Positions 44,781-57,821 of a DNA stretch of 64,000 nt are shown here, one piece after another (the stretch's first letter is position 1; the number at the start of each line of letters is the position of its first letter). The notes beneath the pieces are model-generated. The model was not told the DNA's origin. It made no database searches and worked only from the letters and a program-made list of their open reading frames with translations. The position numbers were made by a program, and so were the translations under genes. Origin of the DNA: Streptomyces sp. SAJ15 (GTDB lineage Bacteria; Actinomycetota; Actinomycetes; Streptomycetales; Streptomycetaceae); assembly GCF_007595705.1 (NCBI RefSeq), contig NZ_NISY01000001.1:868001-932000 (forward strand), written 5' to 3'.

Positions 44781-46112
44781 GTGCGTGAATACCTGCTGAC
44801 TCTGTGCGTCACGGCCGCGGTCACCTACCTGCTGACCGGGCCGGTTCGGAAGTTCGCCATCGCCGCCGGCGCGATGCCGGAGATCCGCGCCCGTGACGTG
44901 CACCGCGAGCCGACGCCGCGGCTGGGCGGGATCGCCATGTTCGGCGGGTTGTGCGCGGGCCTGCTGGTCGCCGCGCATCTGACCAACCTCAACGAGGTCT
45001 TCGAGCTGTCCAACGAGCCGCGCGCGCTGCTCTCCGGCGCCGGGCTGATCTGGCTGCTGGGCGTGCTGGACGACAAGTGGGGCGTGGACGCGCTGATCAA
45101 GCTCGGCGGTCAGATGATCGCCGCGGGTGTGATGGTGCTCCAGGGCCTGACCATCCTCTGGCTCCCGGTGCCCGGCATCGGCACCGTCTCGCTCACCCCC
45201 ATGCAGGGCACCCTGCTGACGGTGGCGCTGGTGGTCATCACCATCAACGCGGTCAACTTCGTGGACGGCCTGGACGGGTTGGCCTCCGGAATGGTGTGCA
45301 TCGCCGCCGCCGCGTTCTTCATGTACGCGTACCGCATCTGGTTCGGCTACGGCCTGGAGTCGGCCGCCCCGGCGACGCTGTTCGCCGCCATCCTCATGGG
45401 CATGTGCCTGGGCTTCCTGCCGCACAACATGCACCCCGCCCGGATCTTCATGGGCGACTCCGGGTCGATGCTGATCGGTCTGGTGCTGGCCGCGGGCGCC
45501 ATCTCCATCACCGGCCAGGTGGACCCGGACGCGATGAAGCTGTACTACGACGGCTCGGAGCGCGCCGCCGTGCACGCCACCGTCCCGGTCTACATCCCGC
45601 TGCTGCTGCCGCTCACCGTGATCGCGGTGCCGGTCGCCGACCTGATCCTGGCGATCGTGCGGCGCACCTGGCGCGGGCAGTCGCCGTTCGCGGCGGACCG
45701 CGGCCATCTGCACCACCGCCTGCTGGAGATCGGCCACTCGCACAGCCGGGCCGTGCTGATCATGTACTTCTGGTCGGCGCTGATCGCCTTCGGCGCGGTG
45801 GCCTTCTCGGTGAACTCCACCAGCATGTGGATCGTGCTGACGATCGTGGCGCTCAGCGCGGTGGGGCTGGTCCTGCTGCTGCTGCCGCGGTTCACCCCGC
45901 GGGCGCCGCGCTGGGCCGAGCGGTTCGTCCCGCCGCGGTACCGCCGGTCGGCCCGGCGTGAGGCCGTCGAGGTCGAGCCGGCGCCCATCGTTACCGAACC
46001 GGAAGCGTCGTCCGAGGCGTCGGAGCGGACGCCGGTGCCGGCCGGCGCGCACGGGGCCACCGCCGTCGGGGACCGGTCGCGGTTCTCCCACGGACCCAAG
46101 ATCGGTGCCTGA
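44781..46112 (+). CDS. Undecaprenyl-phosphate sugar-1-phosphate transferase, WecA/TagO type
   Basis: 443 residues, polytopic membrane enzyme of the MraY/WecA superfamily. It starts lipid-linked glycopolymer synthesis by moving a HexNAc-1-phosphate to undecaprenyl phosphate. About ten membrane helices are seen. Catalytic motifs are HREPTPRLGG, INFVDGLDGLASG, FMGDSGSM and the HLHHRLLEIGHS HHRL loop that separates WecA from MraY. The C-terminal ~70 residues are cytosolic and disordered. GTG at 44781 is the start. Together with the LCP ligase this gives two steps of wall-polymer attachment in the same neighbourhood. Confidence 0.92.
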   Translation: MREYLLTLCVTAAVTYLLTGPVRKFAIAAGAMPEIRARDVHREPTPRLGGIAMFGGLCAGLLVAAHLTNLNEVFELSNEPRALLSGAGLIWLLGVLDDKWGVDALIKLGGQMIAAGVMVLQGLTILWLPVPGIGTVSLTPMQGTLLTVALVVITINAVNFVDGLDGLASGMVCIAAAAFFMYAYRIWFGYGLESAAPATLFAAILMGMCLGFLPHNMHPARIFMGDSGSMLIGLVLAAGAISITGQVDPDAMKLYYDGSERAAVHATVPVYIPLLLPLTVIAVPVADLILAIVRRTWRGQSPFAADRGHLHHRLLEIGHSHSRAVLIMYFWSALIAFGAVAFSVNSTSMWIVLTIVALSAVGLVLLLLPRFTPRAPRWAERFVPPRYRRSARREAVEVEPAPIVTEPEASSEASERTPVPAGAHGATAVGDRSRFSHGPKIGA

Positions 46113-46427
46113 GCGTCACCCGTAGAACACCCTTCGGCAGACCGTTCGCCCGCCCCGAACTCCTCCGCCGGGTCCGGACTCGGCGCATAGCAGAGAACTC
46201 TTCGCACGTCAGGGTCCTGATCAGCGCTTTAACTCTCCCGTGTGATAGGCAGCACACCAACTAGGTAAAGACCTCATCAAATAGTTTGTGATACCGTTCA
46301 CTAAACCCGGTGCTAGAGCCGAAAGACCGTAGTGCGGCGGTCTTTCGCGGCGAGATCCCTCTCGATCCCGGGGATACGCTCGTCCACGACGATTCGTTGC
46401 ATCCGACTCTCAGCCGGAGAACCCTTC
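46113..46427 (+). promoter_or_regulatory. ATP synthase operon promoter and leader hairpin
   Basis: 315 bp before atpI, with an AT-richer stretch at about 46255-46310 (ACTAGGTAAAGACCTCATC, TAGTTTGTGATACCG), the likely operon promoter. CGAAAGACCG at 46320-46329 and CGGTCTTTCG at 46338-46347 form a perfect 10-bp hairpin in the leader. No gene. Confidence 0.6.
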
Positions 46428-46883
46428 ATGCAGTCCAACGACGCCCGAACGCTCCTGAATTGCGCCGTGCCCACCGCCATCACCGGTGGTGTCGCCGTCG
46501 CTGTCAGCTCGGTGCTCGCCGGCGGCGAAGGGGCGGTGGGGGCCGCTTTCGGCACCGCCATCGCGACCGCTTTCATGGCGATGGGCGTGGTGGTGCTGGA
46601 GCAGACCGCCAAGCGGTTTCCGCACCTGTTCCAGTCCATGGGGCTGGCCCTCTTCGTCGTGCAGTTCCTGCTGATGGCCGTCGTGCTGTCGGTGTTCCAG
46701 AACACCTCGCTGTTCAACACCCGCGCCTTCGCCTTCTCCCTGCTGGCCGCGACCCTGGTGTGGGTCGCCGCCCAGGCGCGTTCCCATATGAAGGCCAAGA
46801 TCTTCTACGTGCAGCCGGAAGCCGAGGATGAACGGACCTCCGGCGGGGCGAAGAACGCCTCGCCTGCCGGGTCCCCGTCGTGA
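46428..46883 (+). CDS. atpI: AtpI-like protein of the ATP synthase operon
   Basis: 151 residues from ATG at 46428, four predicted membrane helices (CAVPTAITGGVAVAVSSVLAG, AAFGTAIATAFMAMGVVVLEQ, MGLALFVVQFLLMAVVLSVF, AFAFSLLAATLVWVAAQA). It is the small membrane protein usually first in atp operons and may aid c-ring assembly. The C-terminal tail is polar. Sequence conservation in AtpI is weak, so the call rests on topology and position. Confidence 0.82.
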   Translation: MQSNDARTLLNCAVPTAITGGVAVAVSSVLAGGEGAVGAAFGTAIATAFMAMGVVVLEQTAKRFPHLFQSMGLALFVVQFLLMAVVLSVFQNTSLFNTRAFAFSLLAATLVWVAAQARSHMKAKIFYVQPEAEDERTSGGAKNASPAGSPS

Positions 46884-46998
46884 TCAGTAGGGCCGGTATA
46901 AGGGCGTCCGCGCTCACCTGCTATCGTCCGGTGCCATCTGAGACACAGCGGGCGCAGGTAGCCGAACCCCCCAGTTTCCCGGGACGGAATCGGCGCCC

Positions 46999-47157
46999 AT
47001 GCAGCTGATGTCCGACAAGCACCTCGGCCCCGTGCCGACCAGCCGCACCCCCACCCGTAAGACCAGTCCAGTGCCGTTCCGTGGCCGTCCGCCGCGCCGA
47101 CACAACGAGGTTGCCGTACCCATGCGCCACGCTGAAGGAGCTCGCGGTGAGTTCTGA
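46999..47157 (+). CDS. Possible 52-residue ORF overlapping the atpB start
   Basis: ATG at 46999 opens a frame (MQLMSDKHLGPVPTSR, ending MRHAEGARGEF) that stops 8 bases inside atpB. It is basic and Pro/Arg-rich. It spans most of the atpI-atpB gap, so it might couple translation into atpB. Coding character is modest, and it may equally be chance in GC-rich DNA. Confidence 0.25.
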   Translation: MQLMSDKHLGPVPTSRTPTRKTSPVPFRGRPPRRHNEVAVPMRHAEGARGEF

Positions 47158-47956
47158 CCAGACGCTCGCCTTCGAGACCGATTGCCACATCTTCGATGGG
47201 TGCGGCTTCCCGGCCCCAGGGCTTCACTCGTTCACGTTCGACCCGATCTTCACCGTCGGTGGCTTCGAGTTCAACAAGCCGATGCTGCTCGCGCTGCTGG
47301 GCACGATCGTCGTCGTCGGGTTCTTCTGGGCGGCCTTCGGCCGCGCCAAGGTGGTGCCGGGCAAGCTGCAGATGGTCGGCGAGGCGGGCTACGACTTCGT
47401 GCGCCGCGGCATCGTCTACGAGGCCCTGGGCAAGAAGGAGGGCGACAAGTACGTCCCCCTCATGGTCTCGCTGTTCTTCTTCGTATGGATCCTGAACCTC
47501 TGGTCCATCATCCCGGTCGCGCAGTTCCCGGTGTCCTCGATCATCGCCTACCCGGTGGCGCTGGCCGCGATCGTCTACATCCTCTGGATGAGCGTGACCT
47601 TCAAGCGCCACGGCTTCGTCGGCGGCCTGAAGAACATCACCGGTTACGACAAGTCGCTGGGCGGCGTGCTGCCGCTGGTCATGGCTCTGGAGTTCCTCTC
47701 CAACGTGTTCGTGCGGCCGTTCACCCACGCGGTCCGGCTCTTCGCCAACATGTTCGCAGGCCACGTCCTGCTGCTGATCTTCACCATCGCCAGCTGGTAC
47801 CTGCTCAACGGGATCGGCATCGCCTACGCCGGTGTCTCGTTCGTCCTGGTGATCCTGCTGACCGCGCTGGAGCTGTTCATCCAGGCCCTGCAGGCGTACG
47901 TCTTCGTCCTCCTGGCCTGCAGCTACCTCCAGGGCGCGCTCGCCGAGCACCACTGA
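47147..47956 (+). CDS. atpB: ATP synthase F0 subunit a
   Basis: 269 residues from GTG at 47147, with GAAGGAG 7 bases upstream. Six-helix proton-channel subunit. The essential Arg lies in THAVRLFANMFAGH. Conserved polar residues follow in LELFIQALQAYVFVLL. N-terminus (SSDQTLAFETDCHIFDGCGF) faces outside. A longer frame from 47081 lacks a good start context. Confidence 0.97.
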   Translation: MSSDQTLAFETDCHIFDGCGFPAPGLHSFTFDPIFTVGGFEFNKPMLLALLGTIVVVGFFWAAFGRAKVVPGKLQMVGEAGYDFVRRGIVYEALGKKEGDKYVPLMVSLFFFVWILNLWSIIPVAQFPVSSIIAYPVALAAIVYILWMSVTFKRHGFVGGLKNITGYDKSLGGVLPLVMALEFLSNVFVRPFTHAVRLFANMFAGHVLLLIFTIASWYLLNGIGIAYAGVSFVLVILLTALELFIQALQAYVFVLLACSYLQGALAEHH

Positions 47957-47986
47957 GCCCGAGCAGCCACCCCCAGACCCCACTAG

Positions 47987-48283
<297 letters not shown>

Positions 48284-48324
48284 CCTAGGCGTACGAACAG
48301 CCGATTCCGACGAAAGGCACTGAT

Positions 48325-48885
48325 GTGAACGCCCTGGTACAGCTGGCGTCCGAGGGGGAGGCCGAGAACCCCCTCCTCCCGCCGATCCCAGAGCTTGTCA
48401 TCGGCCTGATCGCCTTCGCTATCGTCCTCTTCTTCCTCGCCAAGAAGCTCCTCCCGAACATCAACAAGGTTCTGGACGAGCGCCGTGAGGCGATCGAGGG
48501 CGGCATGGAGAAGGCCGAGGCCGCCCAGGCCGAGGCGCAGCAGGTTCTCGAGGACTACCGGGCCCAGCTCGCCGACGCCCGTCACGAGGCCGCCCGGATG
48601 CGCCAGGAGGCGCAGGAGCAGGGCGCCGCGCTCATCGCCGAGATGCGCGCCGAGGGGCAGCGGCAGCGCGAGGAGATCGTCGCCGCCGGTCACGCCCAGA
48701 TCGAGGCCGACCGCAAGCAGGCCGCCGCCACGCTCCGCCAGGACGTGGGCAAGCTCGCCACCGACCTGGCCGGCAAGCTCGTCGGCGAGGCGCTTGAGGA
48801 CTCCGCCCGGCAGGGCCGGGTCATCGACCGATTCCTCGACGAGCTCGAGGCGAAGGCCGAGGAGAAGGTCGAGGCCGCCCGATGA
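48325..48885 (+). CDS. atpF: ATP synthase F0 subunit b
   Basis: 186 residues from GTG at 48325. One N-terminal membrane helix (LVIGLIAFAIVLFFLAKKLL) followed by a long charged coiled coil (EAIEGGMEKAEAAQAEAQQVLEDYR onward) that forms the peripheral stalk. Overlaps atpH by 4 bp. Confidence 0.97.
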   Translation: MNALVQLASEGEAENPLLPPIPELVIGLIAFAIVLFFLAKKLLPNINKVLDERREAIEGGMEKAEAAQAEAQQVLEDYRAQLADARHEAARMRQEAQEQGAALIAEMRAEGQRQREEIVAAGHAQIEADRKQAAATLRQDVGKLATDLAGKLVGEALEDSARQGRVIDRFLDELEAKAEEKVEAAR

Positions 48886-49697
48886 TGGGAGCCAGCCGCG
48901 AGGCACTGGCCGCCGCACGCGAGCGCTTCAACGCGCTGACGGACAACACCTCCGTCGACGCGGCGAAGCTCGCCGAGGAGCTGGCCTCCGTCACCACGCT
49001 GCTCGACCGCGAGGTGTCGCTGCGCCGGGTCCTCACCGACCCGGCGCAGACCGGCGAGGCCAAGGCCGAGCTGGTCGCGCGGCTGCTGGGCACCCAGGTG
49101 GGCGGCGAGGCCGTCGACCTGGTCTCCGGCATGGTCCGGTCCCGCTGGTCGCAGTCGCGCGACCTGGTGGACGCGCTCGAGGAGCTGTCGGCCAGCGCCG
49201 ACCTGGTGTCCGCGCAGCGCCGCGGCACCCTCGACGACGTCGAGGACGAGCTGTTCCGGTTCTCCCGGATCGTCGCCTCCTCGACCGAGCTGCGGGCCGC
49301 GCTGACCGATCGCGCGGTGAGCGGTGAGGCCAAGGCCGAGCTGCTGCGCAGGCTGCTGGGCGGCCGGGCCAACCCGGTGACCGAGCGACTCGTGGTCCGC
49401 CTTGTGGCTCAGCCGCGTGGCCGTAGCCTGGAAGCGGGCCTCACCGCCCTCTCCAAGCTGGCCGCGGAGCGTCGCGACCGGGTGGTCGCCGTGGTCACCT
49501 CGGCGGTTCCGCTCAGCGACCGGCAGCGGGAGCGGCTGGGCGCGGCCCTGGCCAAGATCTACGGCCGTCGGGTGCACCTGAACCTGGACGTGGACCCCGA
49601 GGTCCACGGCGGAGTGCTGGTGCGCATCGGCGACGAGATCATCAACGGCACCATCGCGGACCGTCTCGCAGAGGCGTCGCGGCGGATGGCCGGCTGA
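48882..49697 (+). CDS. atpH: ATP synthase F1 subunit delta
   Basis: 271 residues, long for a delta subunit (E. coli about 177), as in other actinomycetes. The N-terminal helical bundle begins SREALAAARERFNAL. The C-terminal part VVTSAVPLSDRQRERLGAALAKIYGRRVHLNLDVDPEVHGGVLVRIGDEIINGTI is the conserved OSCP signature. ATG at 48882 overlaps the atpF stop. A second ATG follows immediately. Confidence 0.96.
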   Translation: MMGASREALAAARERFNALTDNTSVDAAKLAEELASVTTLLDREVSLRRVLTDPAQTGEAKAELVARLLGTQVGGEAVDLVSGMVRSRWSQSRDLVDALEELSASADLVSAQRRGTLDDVEDELFRFSRIVASSTELRAALTDRAVSGEAKAELLRRLLGGRANPVTERLVVRLVAQPRGRSLEAGLTALSKLAAERRDRVVAVVTSAVPLSDRQRERLGAALAKIYGRRVHLNLDVDPEVHGGVLVRIGDEIINGTIADRLAEASRRMAG

Positions 49698-49758
49698 CGC
49701 AGCCACCAACTCAACAAGCATGTAAGCGGCCCGAGTTGGGCCGACGCAGTCCTGGGGG

Positions 49759-49779
49759 CCCGCGGCGCATCGCCGCGGG
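49759..49779 (+). repeat. Perfect hairpin in the atpH-atpA gap
   Basis: CCCGCGGCG and CGCCGCGGG flank CAT, and flanking GGGGG/CCCCC runs lengthen the structure. The gap is 141 bp, unusual for this tight operon. It could set the atpH/atpA mRNA ratio through processing or partial termination. That role is inference. Confidence 0.6.
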
Positions 49780-49838
49780 GGCAGGCCCCAGACCCCCCAG
49801 AAACACTTCGGGCCCAACAAGGAGAGCAGGGAACCCAG

Positions 49839-51410
49839 ATGGCGGAGCTCACGATCCGGCCGGAGGAGATCCGGGACGCGCTGGAGAACTTTGTCCAGGC
49901 GTACAAGCCGGACGCGGCCTCGCGCGAGGAGGTCGGTACGGTCAGCGTTGCCGGCGACGGCATCGCGAAGGTCGAGGGTCTGCCCTCGGCCATGGCGAAC
50001 GAGCTGCTGAAGTTCGAAGACGGGACGCTCGGTCTCGCCCTCAACCTCGAGGAGCGCGAGATCGGTGCGATCATCCTCGGCGAGTTCAGCGGCATCGAGG
50101 AGGGTCAGCCGGTGCAGCGCACCGGTGAGGTCCTCTCCGTCGCCGTAGGCGAGGGCTACCTGGGTCGCGTCGTCGACCCGCTCGGCAACCCGATCGACGG
50201 CCTCGGCGAGATCGAGACCGAGGGCCGCCGTGCGCTGGAGCTCCAGGCTCCCGGCGTCATGGCCCGTAAGTCGGTTCACGAGCCGATGGAGACCGGCCTC
50301 AAGGCCGTCGACGCGATGACCCCGATCGGCCGCGGCCAGCGCCAGCTGATCATCGGTGACCGCCAGACCGGCAAGACCGCCCTGGCGATCGACACGATCA
50401 TCAACCAGCGCGACAACTGGCGTTCCGGCGACCCGGACAAGCAGGTCCGCTGCATCTACGTCGCCGTCGGTCAGAAGGGCTCCACCATCGCGTCCGTGCG
50501 CGGCGCGCTGGAGGAGGCCGGCGCCCTGGAGTACACGACGATCGTCGCGGCTCCGGCGTCCGACCCGGCCGGCTTCAAGTACCTCGCCCCGTACACCGGC
50601 TCGGCCATCGGCCAGCACTGGATGTACCAGGGCAAGCACGTTCTGATCGTCTTCGACGACCTCTCGAAGCAGGCCGACGCCTACCGCGCCGTGTCCCTGC
50701 TGCTGCGCCGCCCGCCGGGCCGTGAGGCCTACCCGGGTGACGTCTTCTACCTGCACTCCCGGCTCCTGGAGCGCTGCGCCAAGCTCTCCGACGAGATGGG
50801 CAAGGGCTCGATGACCGGTCTGCCGATCGTCGAGACCAAGGCGAACGACGTCTCGGCGTTCATCCCGACCAACGTCATCTCCATCACCGACGGCCAGTGC
50901 TTCCTGGAGTCCGACCTGTTCAACGCGGGCCAGCGCCCGGCGCTGAACGTCGGTATCTCGGTCTCCCGTGTCGGTGGCTCCGCCCAGCACAAGGCCATGC
51001 GTCAGGTCTCCGGTCGCCTCCGTGTCGACCTGGCCCAGTACCGCGAGCTGGAGGCGTTCGCCGCCTTCGGTTCCGACCTGGACGCGGCCTCGAAGTCGGC
51101 GCTGGAGCGCGGTAAGCGCATGGTCGAGCTGCTGAAGCAGGGCCAGTACGCCCCGTACTCCACCGAGGACCAGGTCGTCTCCATCTGGGCCGGCACCACC
51201 GGCAAGATGGACGACGTTCCGGTCGAGGACATCCGCCGCTTCGAGCGCGAGCTGCTGGACTACCTGCACCGCGAGCACAAGGGCCTGATGACCTCCATCC
51301 GCGAGGGCGCCAAGATGTCGGACGACACCCTGCAGGCCGTCGCCGACGCCATCGCCTCCTTCAAGCGGCAGTTCGAGACCTCGGACGGCAAGCTGCTGGG
51401 TGAGGGCTGA
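49839..51410 (+). CDS. atpA: ATP synthase F1 subunit alpha
   Basis: 523 residues. Non-catalytic nucleotide-binding subunit. Walker A is GDRQTGKT (about 170-177), Walker B is VLIVFDDLS, and the signature [17 protein letters not shown] is present. AAGGAGAG precedes the ATG. Confidence 0.98.
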   Translation: MAELTIRPEEIRDALENFVQAYKPDAASREEVGTVSVAGDGIAKVEGLPSAMANELLKFEDGTLGLALNLEEREIGAIILGEFSGIEEGQPVQRTGEVLSVAVGEGYLGRVVDPLGNPIDGLGEIETEGRRALELQAPGVMARKSVHEPMETGLKAVDAMTPIGRGQRQLIIGDRQTGKTALAIDTIINQRDNWRSGDPDKQVRCIYVAVGQKGSTIASVRGALEEAGALEYTTIVAAPASDPAGFKYLAPYTGSAIGQHWMYQGKHVLIVFDDLSKQADAYRAVSLLLRRPPGREAYPGDVFYLHSRLLERCAKLSDEMGKGSMTGLPIVETKANDVSAFIPTNVISITDGQCFLESDLFNAGQRPALNVGISVSRVGGSAQHKAMRQVSGRLRVDLAQYRELEAFAAFGSDLDAASKSALERGKRMVELLKQGQYAPYSTEDQVVSIWAGTTGKMDDVPVEDIRRFERELLDYLHREHKGLMTSIREGAKMSDDTLQAVADAIASFKRQFETSDGKLLGEG

Positions 51411-51412
51411 GC

Positions 51413-53781
<2,369 letters not shown>

Positions 53782-53789
53782 GGTCCGGT

Positions 53790-53858
53790 GCTCCCCGACC
53801 TCGTGTTCGGGGAGCCCTGAGCCTGCGTGAGAGGGGCGGGCCGCGTCCCGCCCCTCTC
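53790..53858. terminator. Two strong hairpins between atpD and atpC
   Basis: GCTCCCCGA/TCGGGGAGC (53790-53815) is followed by GAGAGGGGCGGG/CCCGCCCCTCTC (53829-53858). Both are perfect stems. A less GC-rich stretch with TTTGACC follows before atpC. Partial termination of the operon here, or a separate atpC promoter, would fit. Confidence 0.8.
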
Positions 53859-53924
53859 CGTACGCCCGTTATTCTTTGACCCAACACCCGTCATGTCCGG
53901 CGGGTGGAGACCCGAGGAGCCACG

Positions 53925-54302
53925 TTGGCTGCTGAGCTGCACGTCGAGCTGGTCGCGGCGGACCGGAGTGTCTGGTCCGGCGAGGCCACCTTGGTCATCG
54001 CGCGCACCACATCGGGTGACATCGGCGTCATGCCCGGCCACCAGCCGCTGCTCGGTGTGCTGGAGTCCGGCCCGGTGACCATCCGTACCGGCGACGGCGG
54101 GACCGTCGTCGCCGCGGTGCACGGTGGCTTCATCTCGTTCGCGGACGACAAGCTCTCGCTGCTCGCGGAGATCGCGGAGCTGTCCGACGAGATCGATGTC
54201 GAGCGCGCGGAGCGGGCGCTGGAGCGAGCCAAGTCGGAGGCGGACGCCGCCGCCGAGCGGCGCGCCGAGGTTCGCCTGGTCGCCGCGACGGGCGAGCGCT
54301 GA
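53925..54302 (+). CDS. atpC: ATP synthase F1 subunit epsilon
   Basis: 125 residues from TTG at 53925, which has GAGGAG 5 bases upstream and gives the family's usual N-terminus (AAELHVELVAADRSVWSGEA). GTG at 53904 would add seven residues and has no ribosome-binding site. The beta-sandwich segment GDIGVMPGHQPLLGVLESGPV and the C-terminal helix pair are present. Confidence 0.95.
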   Translation: MAAELHVELVAADRSVWSGEATLVIARTTSGDIGVMPGHQPLLGVLESGPVTIRTGDGGTVVAAVHGGFISFADDKLSLLAEIAELSDEIDVERAERALERAKSEADAAAERRAEVRLVAATGER

Positions 54303-54324
54303 GCCCGCCGCTGACAGTCCAGAT

Positions 54325-54374
54325 CCTCAGCCGCGGATCGCGCTGGAATTCTCCAGGGCGGTCCGCGGCTGAGG
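54325..54374. terminator. Hairpin after atpC
   Basis: CCTCAGCCGCGGA (54325-54337) pairs with TCCGCGGCTGAGG (54362-54374), and CTGGA/TCCAG form an inner stem. It is a probable end of the atp transcript. Confidence 0.82.
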
Positions 54375-54422
54375 CGATATACAGGTGCGGTTTTTCCGGA
54401 TGACGCGAGGAGGTCGGTGAAG

Positions 54423-54872
54423 ATGGTCCTCGCTCTGCTCGTGAGCGGCGTGGTCGTCGCGCTCGTACTGGTGGGACTCTTCGTCTTCGGCCTGCGGCGA
54501 CGGCTGATCCAGCGGTCCGGCGGGACGTTCGACTGCAGTCTGCGCTGGAACGCCCCGGAGGCCGACTCCGACCCCAGCGGCAAGGGCTGGGTGTACGGGG
54601 TCGCGCGCTACAGCGGTGACCGGATCGAGTGGTTCCGCGTCTTCTCCTACGCTCCCCGGCCGCGCCGCGTGCTGGAGCGCTCGTCCATCGAGGTGCTGGA
54701 GCGCCGTACGCCCAAGGGCGAGGAAGAGCTCGCACTGCTGTCCGACGCCGTGGTCCTCGCCTGTATGCACAGCGGCACGCGGTTGGAGCTGGCGATGAGC
54801 GAGGACGCGCTGACCGGCTTTCTGGCCTGGCTGGAGGCGGCTCCTCCCGGGCAACGCGTCAATGTGGCCTGA
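54423..54872 (+). CDS. DUF2550 family membrane protein
   Basis: 149 residues from ATG at 54423, with AGGAGG 9 bases upstream (GTG at 54417 is only 3 away). One N-terminal helix (LALLVSGVVVALVLVGLFVFGL) precedes a cytosolic domain with RSGGTFDCSLRW, GWVYGVARYSGDRIEWFRVFSY, RRVLERSSIEVLERR and ALTGFLAWLEAAPPGQRVNVA. This protein follows atpC in many streptomycetes. Function unknown. Confidence 0.92.
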   Translation: MVLALLVSGVVVALVLVGLFVFGLRRRLIQRSGGTFDCSLRWNAPEADSDPSGKGWVYGVARYSGDRIEWFRVFSYAPRPRRVLERSSIEVLERRTPKGEEELALLSDAVVLACMHSGTRLELAMSEDALTGFLAWLEAAPPGQRVNVA

Positions 54873-54899
54873 AGAAGAAGTGCCTCGCTGGGTGGGGGT

Positions 54900-54975
54900 A
54901 CCGGCCCCGAAGGGGGCGCGGGGAACTGCGCGACCGGCCACCACGGGCCCGCAGACGATCGACGACCCGTCGCCG
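54900..54975. repeat. Streptomyces-type dispersed intergenic repeat
   Basis: GGGGGCGCGGGGAACTGCGC followed by GACCGGCCACCACGGGCCCGC is a sequence I recall seeing between genes many times in streptomycete genomes. It is non-coding and forms GC-rich hairpins. The assignment is from memory and has not been checked by search. Confidence 0.55.
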
Positions 54976-55029
54976 CACGTCCCGTGGGGCTCAGACCTGA
55001 GGGGCCCGCGGCCGGCGTAGACGCATGGA

Positions 55030-55065
55030 GGCCGGGGAGGCGGGGGCGACACCGCCTCCCCGGCC
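55030..55065. terminator. Bidirectional terminator between DUF2550 and chitinase genes
   Basis: GGCCGGGGAGGCGG (55030-55043) pairs with CCGCCTCCCCGGCC (55052-55065) across an 8-nt loop. It lies between convergent genes. Confidence 0.88.
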
Positions 55066-55088
55066 GGTTTCATGGCCGGGCTTCCGGG

Positions 55089-56954
<1,866 letters not shown>

Positions 56955-57058
56955 GGGTGCTCCTCGTACGGGGGGGTCGGGTAGTACGGGGGAACCTGCG
57001 CCGCCCGGTGAGCGAGCGTGTCGTGGGGTGCTCACCGCAGTGTTCAGGGAGCGTAGAA

Positions 57059-57091
57059 AGGTCTGGACCATCGGTCAAGAGGTCTGGACCA
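57059..57091 (-). promoter_or_regulatory. Chitinase-type direct repeats and -35 box upstream of the chitinase gene
   Basis: On the minus strand TGGTCCAGACCT occurs twice (57091-57080 and 57070-57059) as exact 12-bp direct repeats, 21 bp apart centre to centre. TTGACC, a -35 hexamer, lies between them (57078-57073). This is the arrangement known from Streptomyces chitinase promoters, where repeats of this kind mediate chitin induction and glucose repression, and they also resemble DasR sites. It is 105 bp upstream of the start codon. Confidence 0.88.
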
Positions 57092-57131
57092 GAGAAACGG
57101 AAGGGTCTGCCGGGGCGTCAGCCGCGGCGGA

Positions 57132-57821
57132 TCACAGACCCAACTCCTGTGCCAGCACCGCCGCCTGCACCCGACTGCGCAGCTCCAGCTTGCCCAGCAG
57201 TCGGCTGACATGGGTCTTGACGGTGGCCTCCGCCATCACCAACCGGCGCCCGATCTCGGCGTTGGACAGGCCCTGACCCAGGCACACCAGCACCTCGCGC
57301 TCACGCCGGGTCAGCACCTCCAACACGGCGGGGTCGGCCGCGGACCGCGTCGCCGGCCGCGGGCGGGCGAACTCGGCGATCAGACGGCGGGTCACGGCCG
57401 GGGAGATCAGGCCCTCGCCGCGCGCCACCGTGCGCACCGCCTGGACCAGGTCGGCCGCCTCGCTGTCCTTGAGCAGAAAGCCCGCCGCGCCGGCGCGCAA
57501 CGCGCCGAAGACGTACTCGTCCAGGTCGAAGGTGGTCAGCACCAGCACATCGGCGACGCCCTCGGAGACCACCTGGCGGGTGGCCGAGACGCCGTCCAGC
57601 CGAGGCATCTGGATGTCCATCAGCACCACGTCCGGCCGCAGCTCGCGCGCCAACCGCACCGCCTCCTCGCCGTCGGCGGCCTCGCCCACCACCTCGATGC
57701 CGGGGGAGGAGCGCAGGATGAGCACCAGCCCGGCGCGCACGGCGGACTGGTCCTCGGCGACCAGCACGCGCACCGGTCCGGCCGCGGGCTCAGCGGTCTC
57801 AGCCGGCTCCGTCATCATCAT
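57132..57821 (-). CDS. NarL/LuxR-type response regulator
   Basis: 229 residues. The receiver has EDQSAVRAG, the phospho-acceptor Asp in VVLMDIQMPRLDG, LTTFD and the Lys of FLLKD. A LuxR helix-turn-helix (LTRREREVLVCLGQGLSNAEIGRRL then TVKTHVSRLLGKL) ends the protein. ATG at 57821 is followed by two more ATGs, and the gene overlaps the upstream kinase by 4 bp. It lies next to the chitinase promoter, but that does not show it regulates chitinase. Confidence 0.94.
   Translation of the reverse strand: MMMTEPAETAEPAAGPVRVLVAEDQSAVRAGLVLILRSSPGIEVVGEAADGEEAVRLARELRPDVVLMDIQMPRLDGVSATRQVVSEGVADVLVLTTFDLDEYVFGALRAGAAGFLLKDSEAADLVQAVRTVARGEGLISPAVTRRLIAEFARPRPATRSAADPAVLEVLTRREREVLVCLGQGLSNAEIGRRLVMAEATVKTHVSRLLGKLELRSRVQAAVLAQELGL

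Noticed and set aside
56955..57071. N-terminal extension of the chitinase
   Set aside because: It would start inside the promoter repeats. GTG at 56954 has GAGGAG and precedes the signal peptide.
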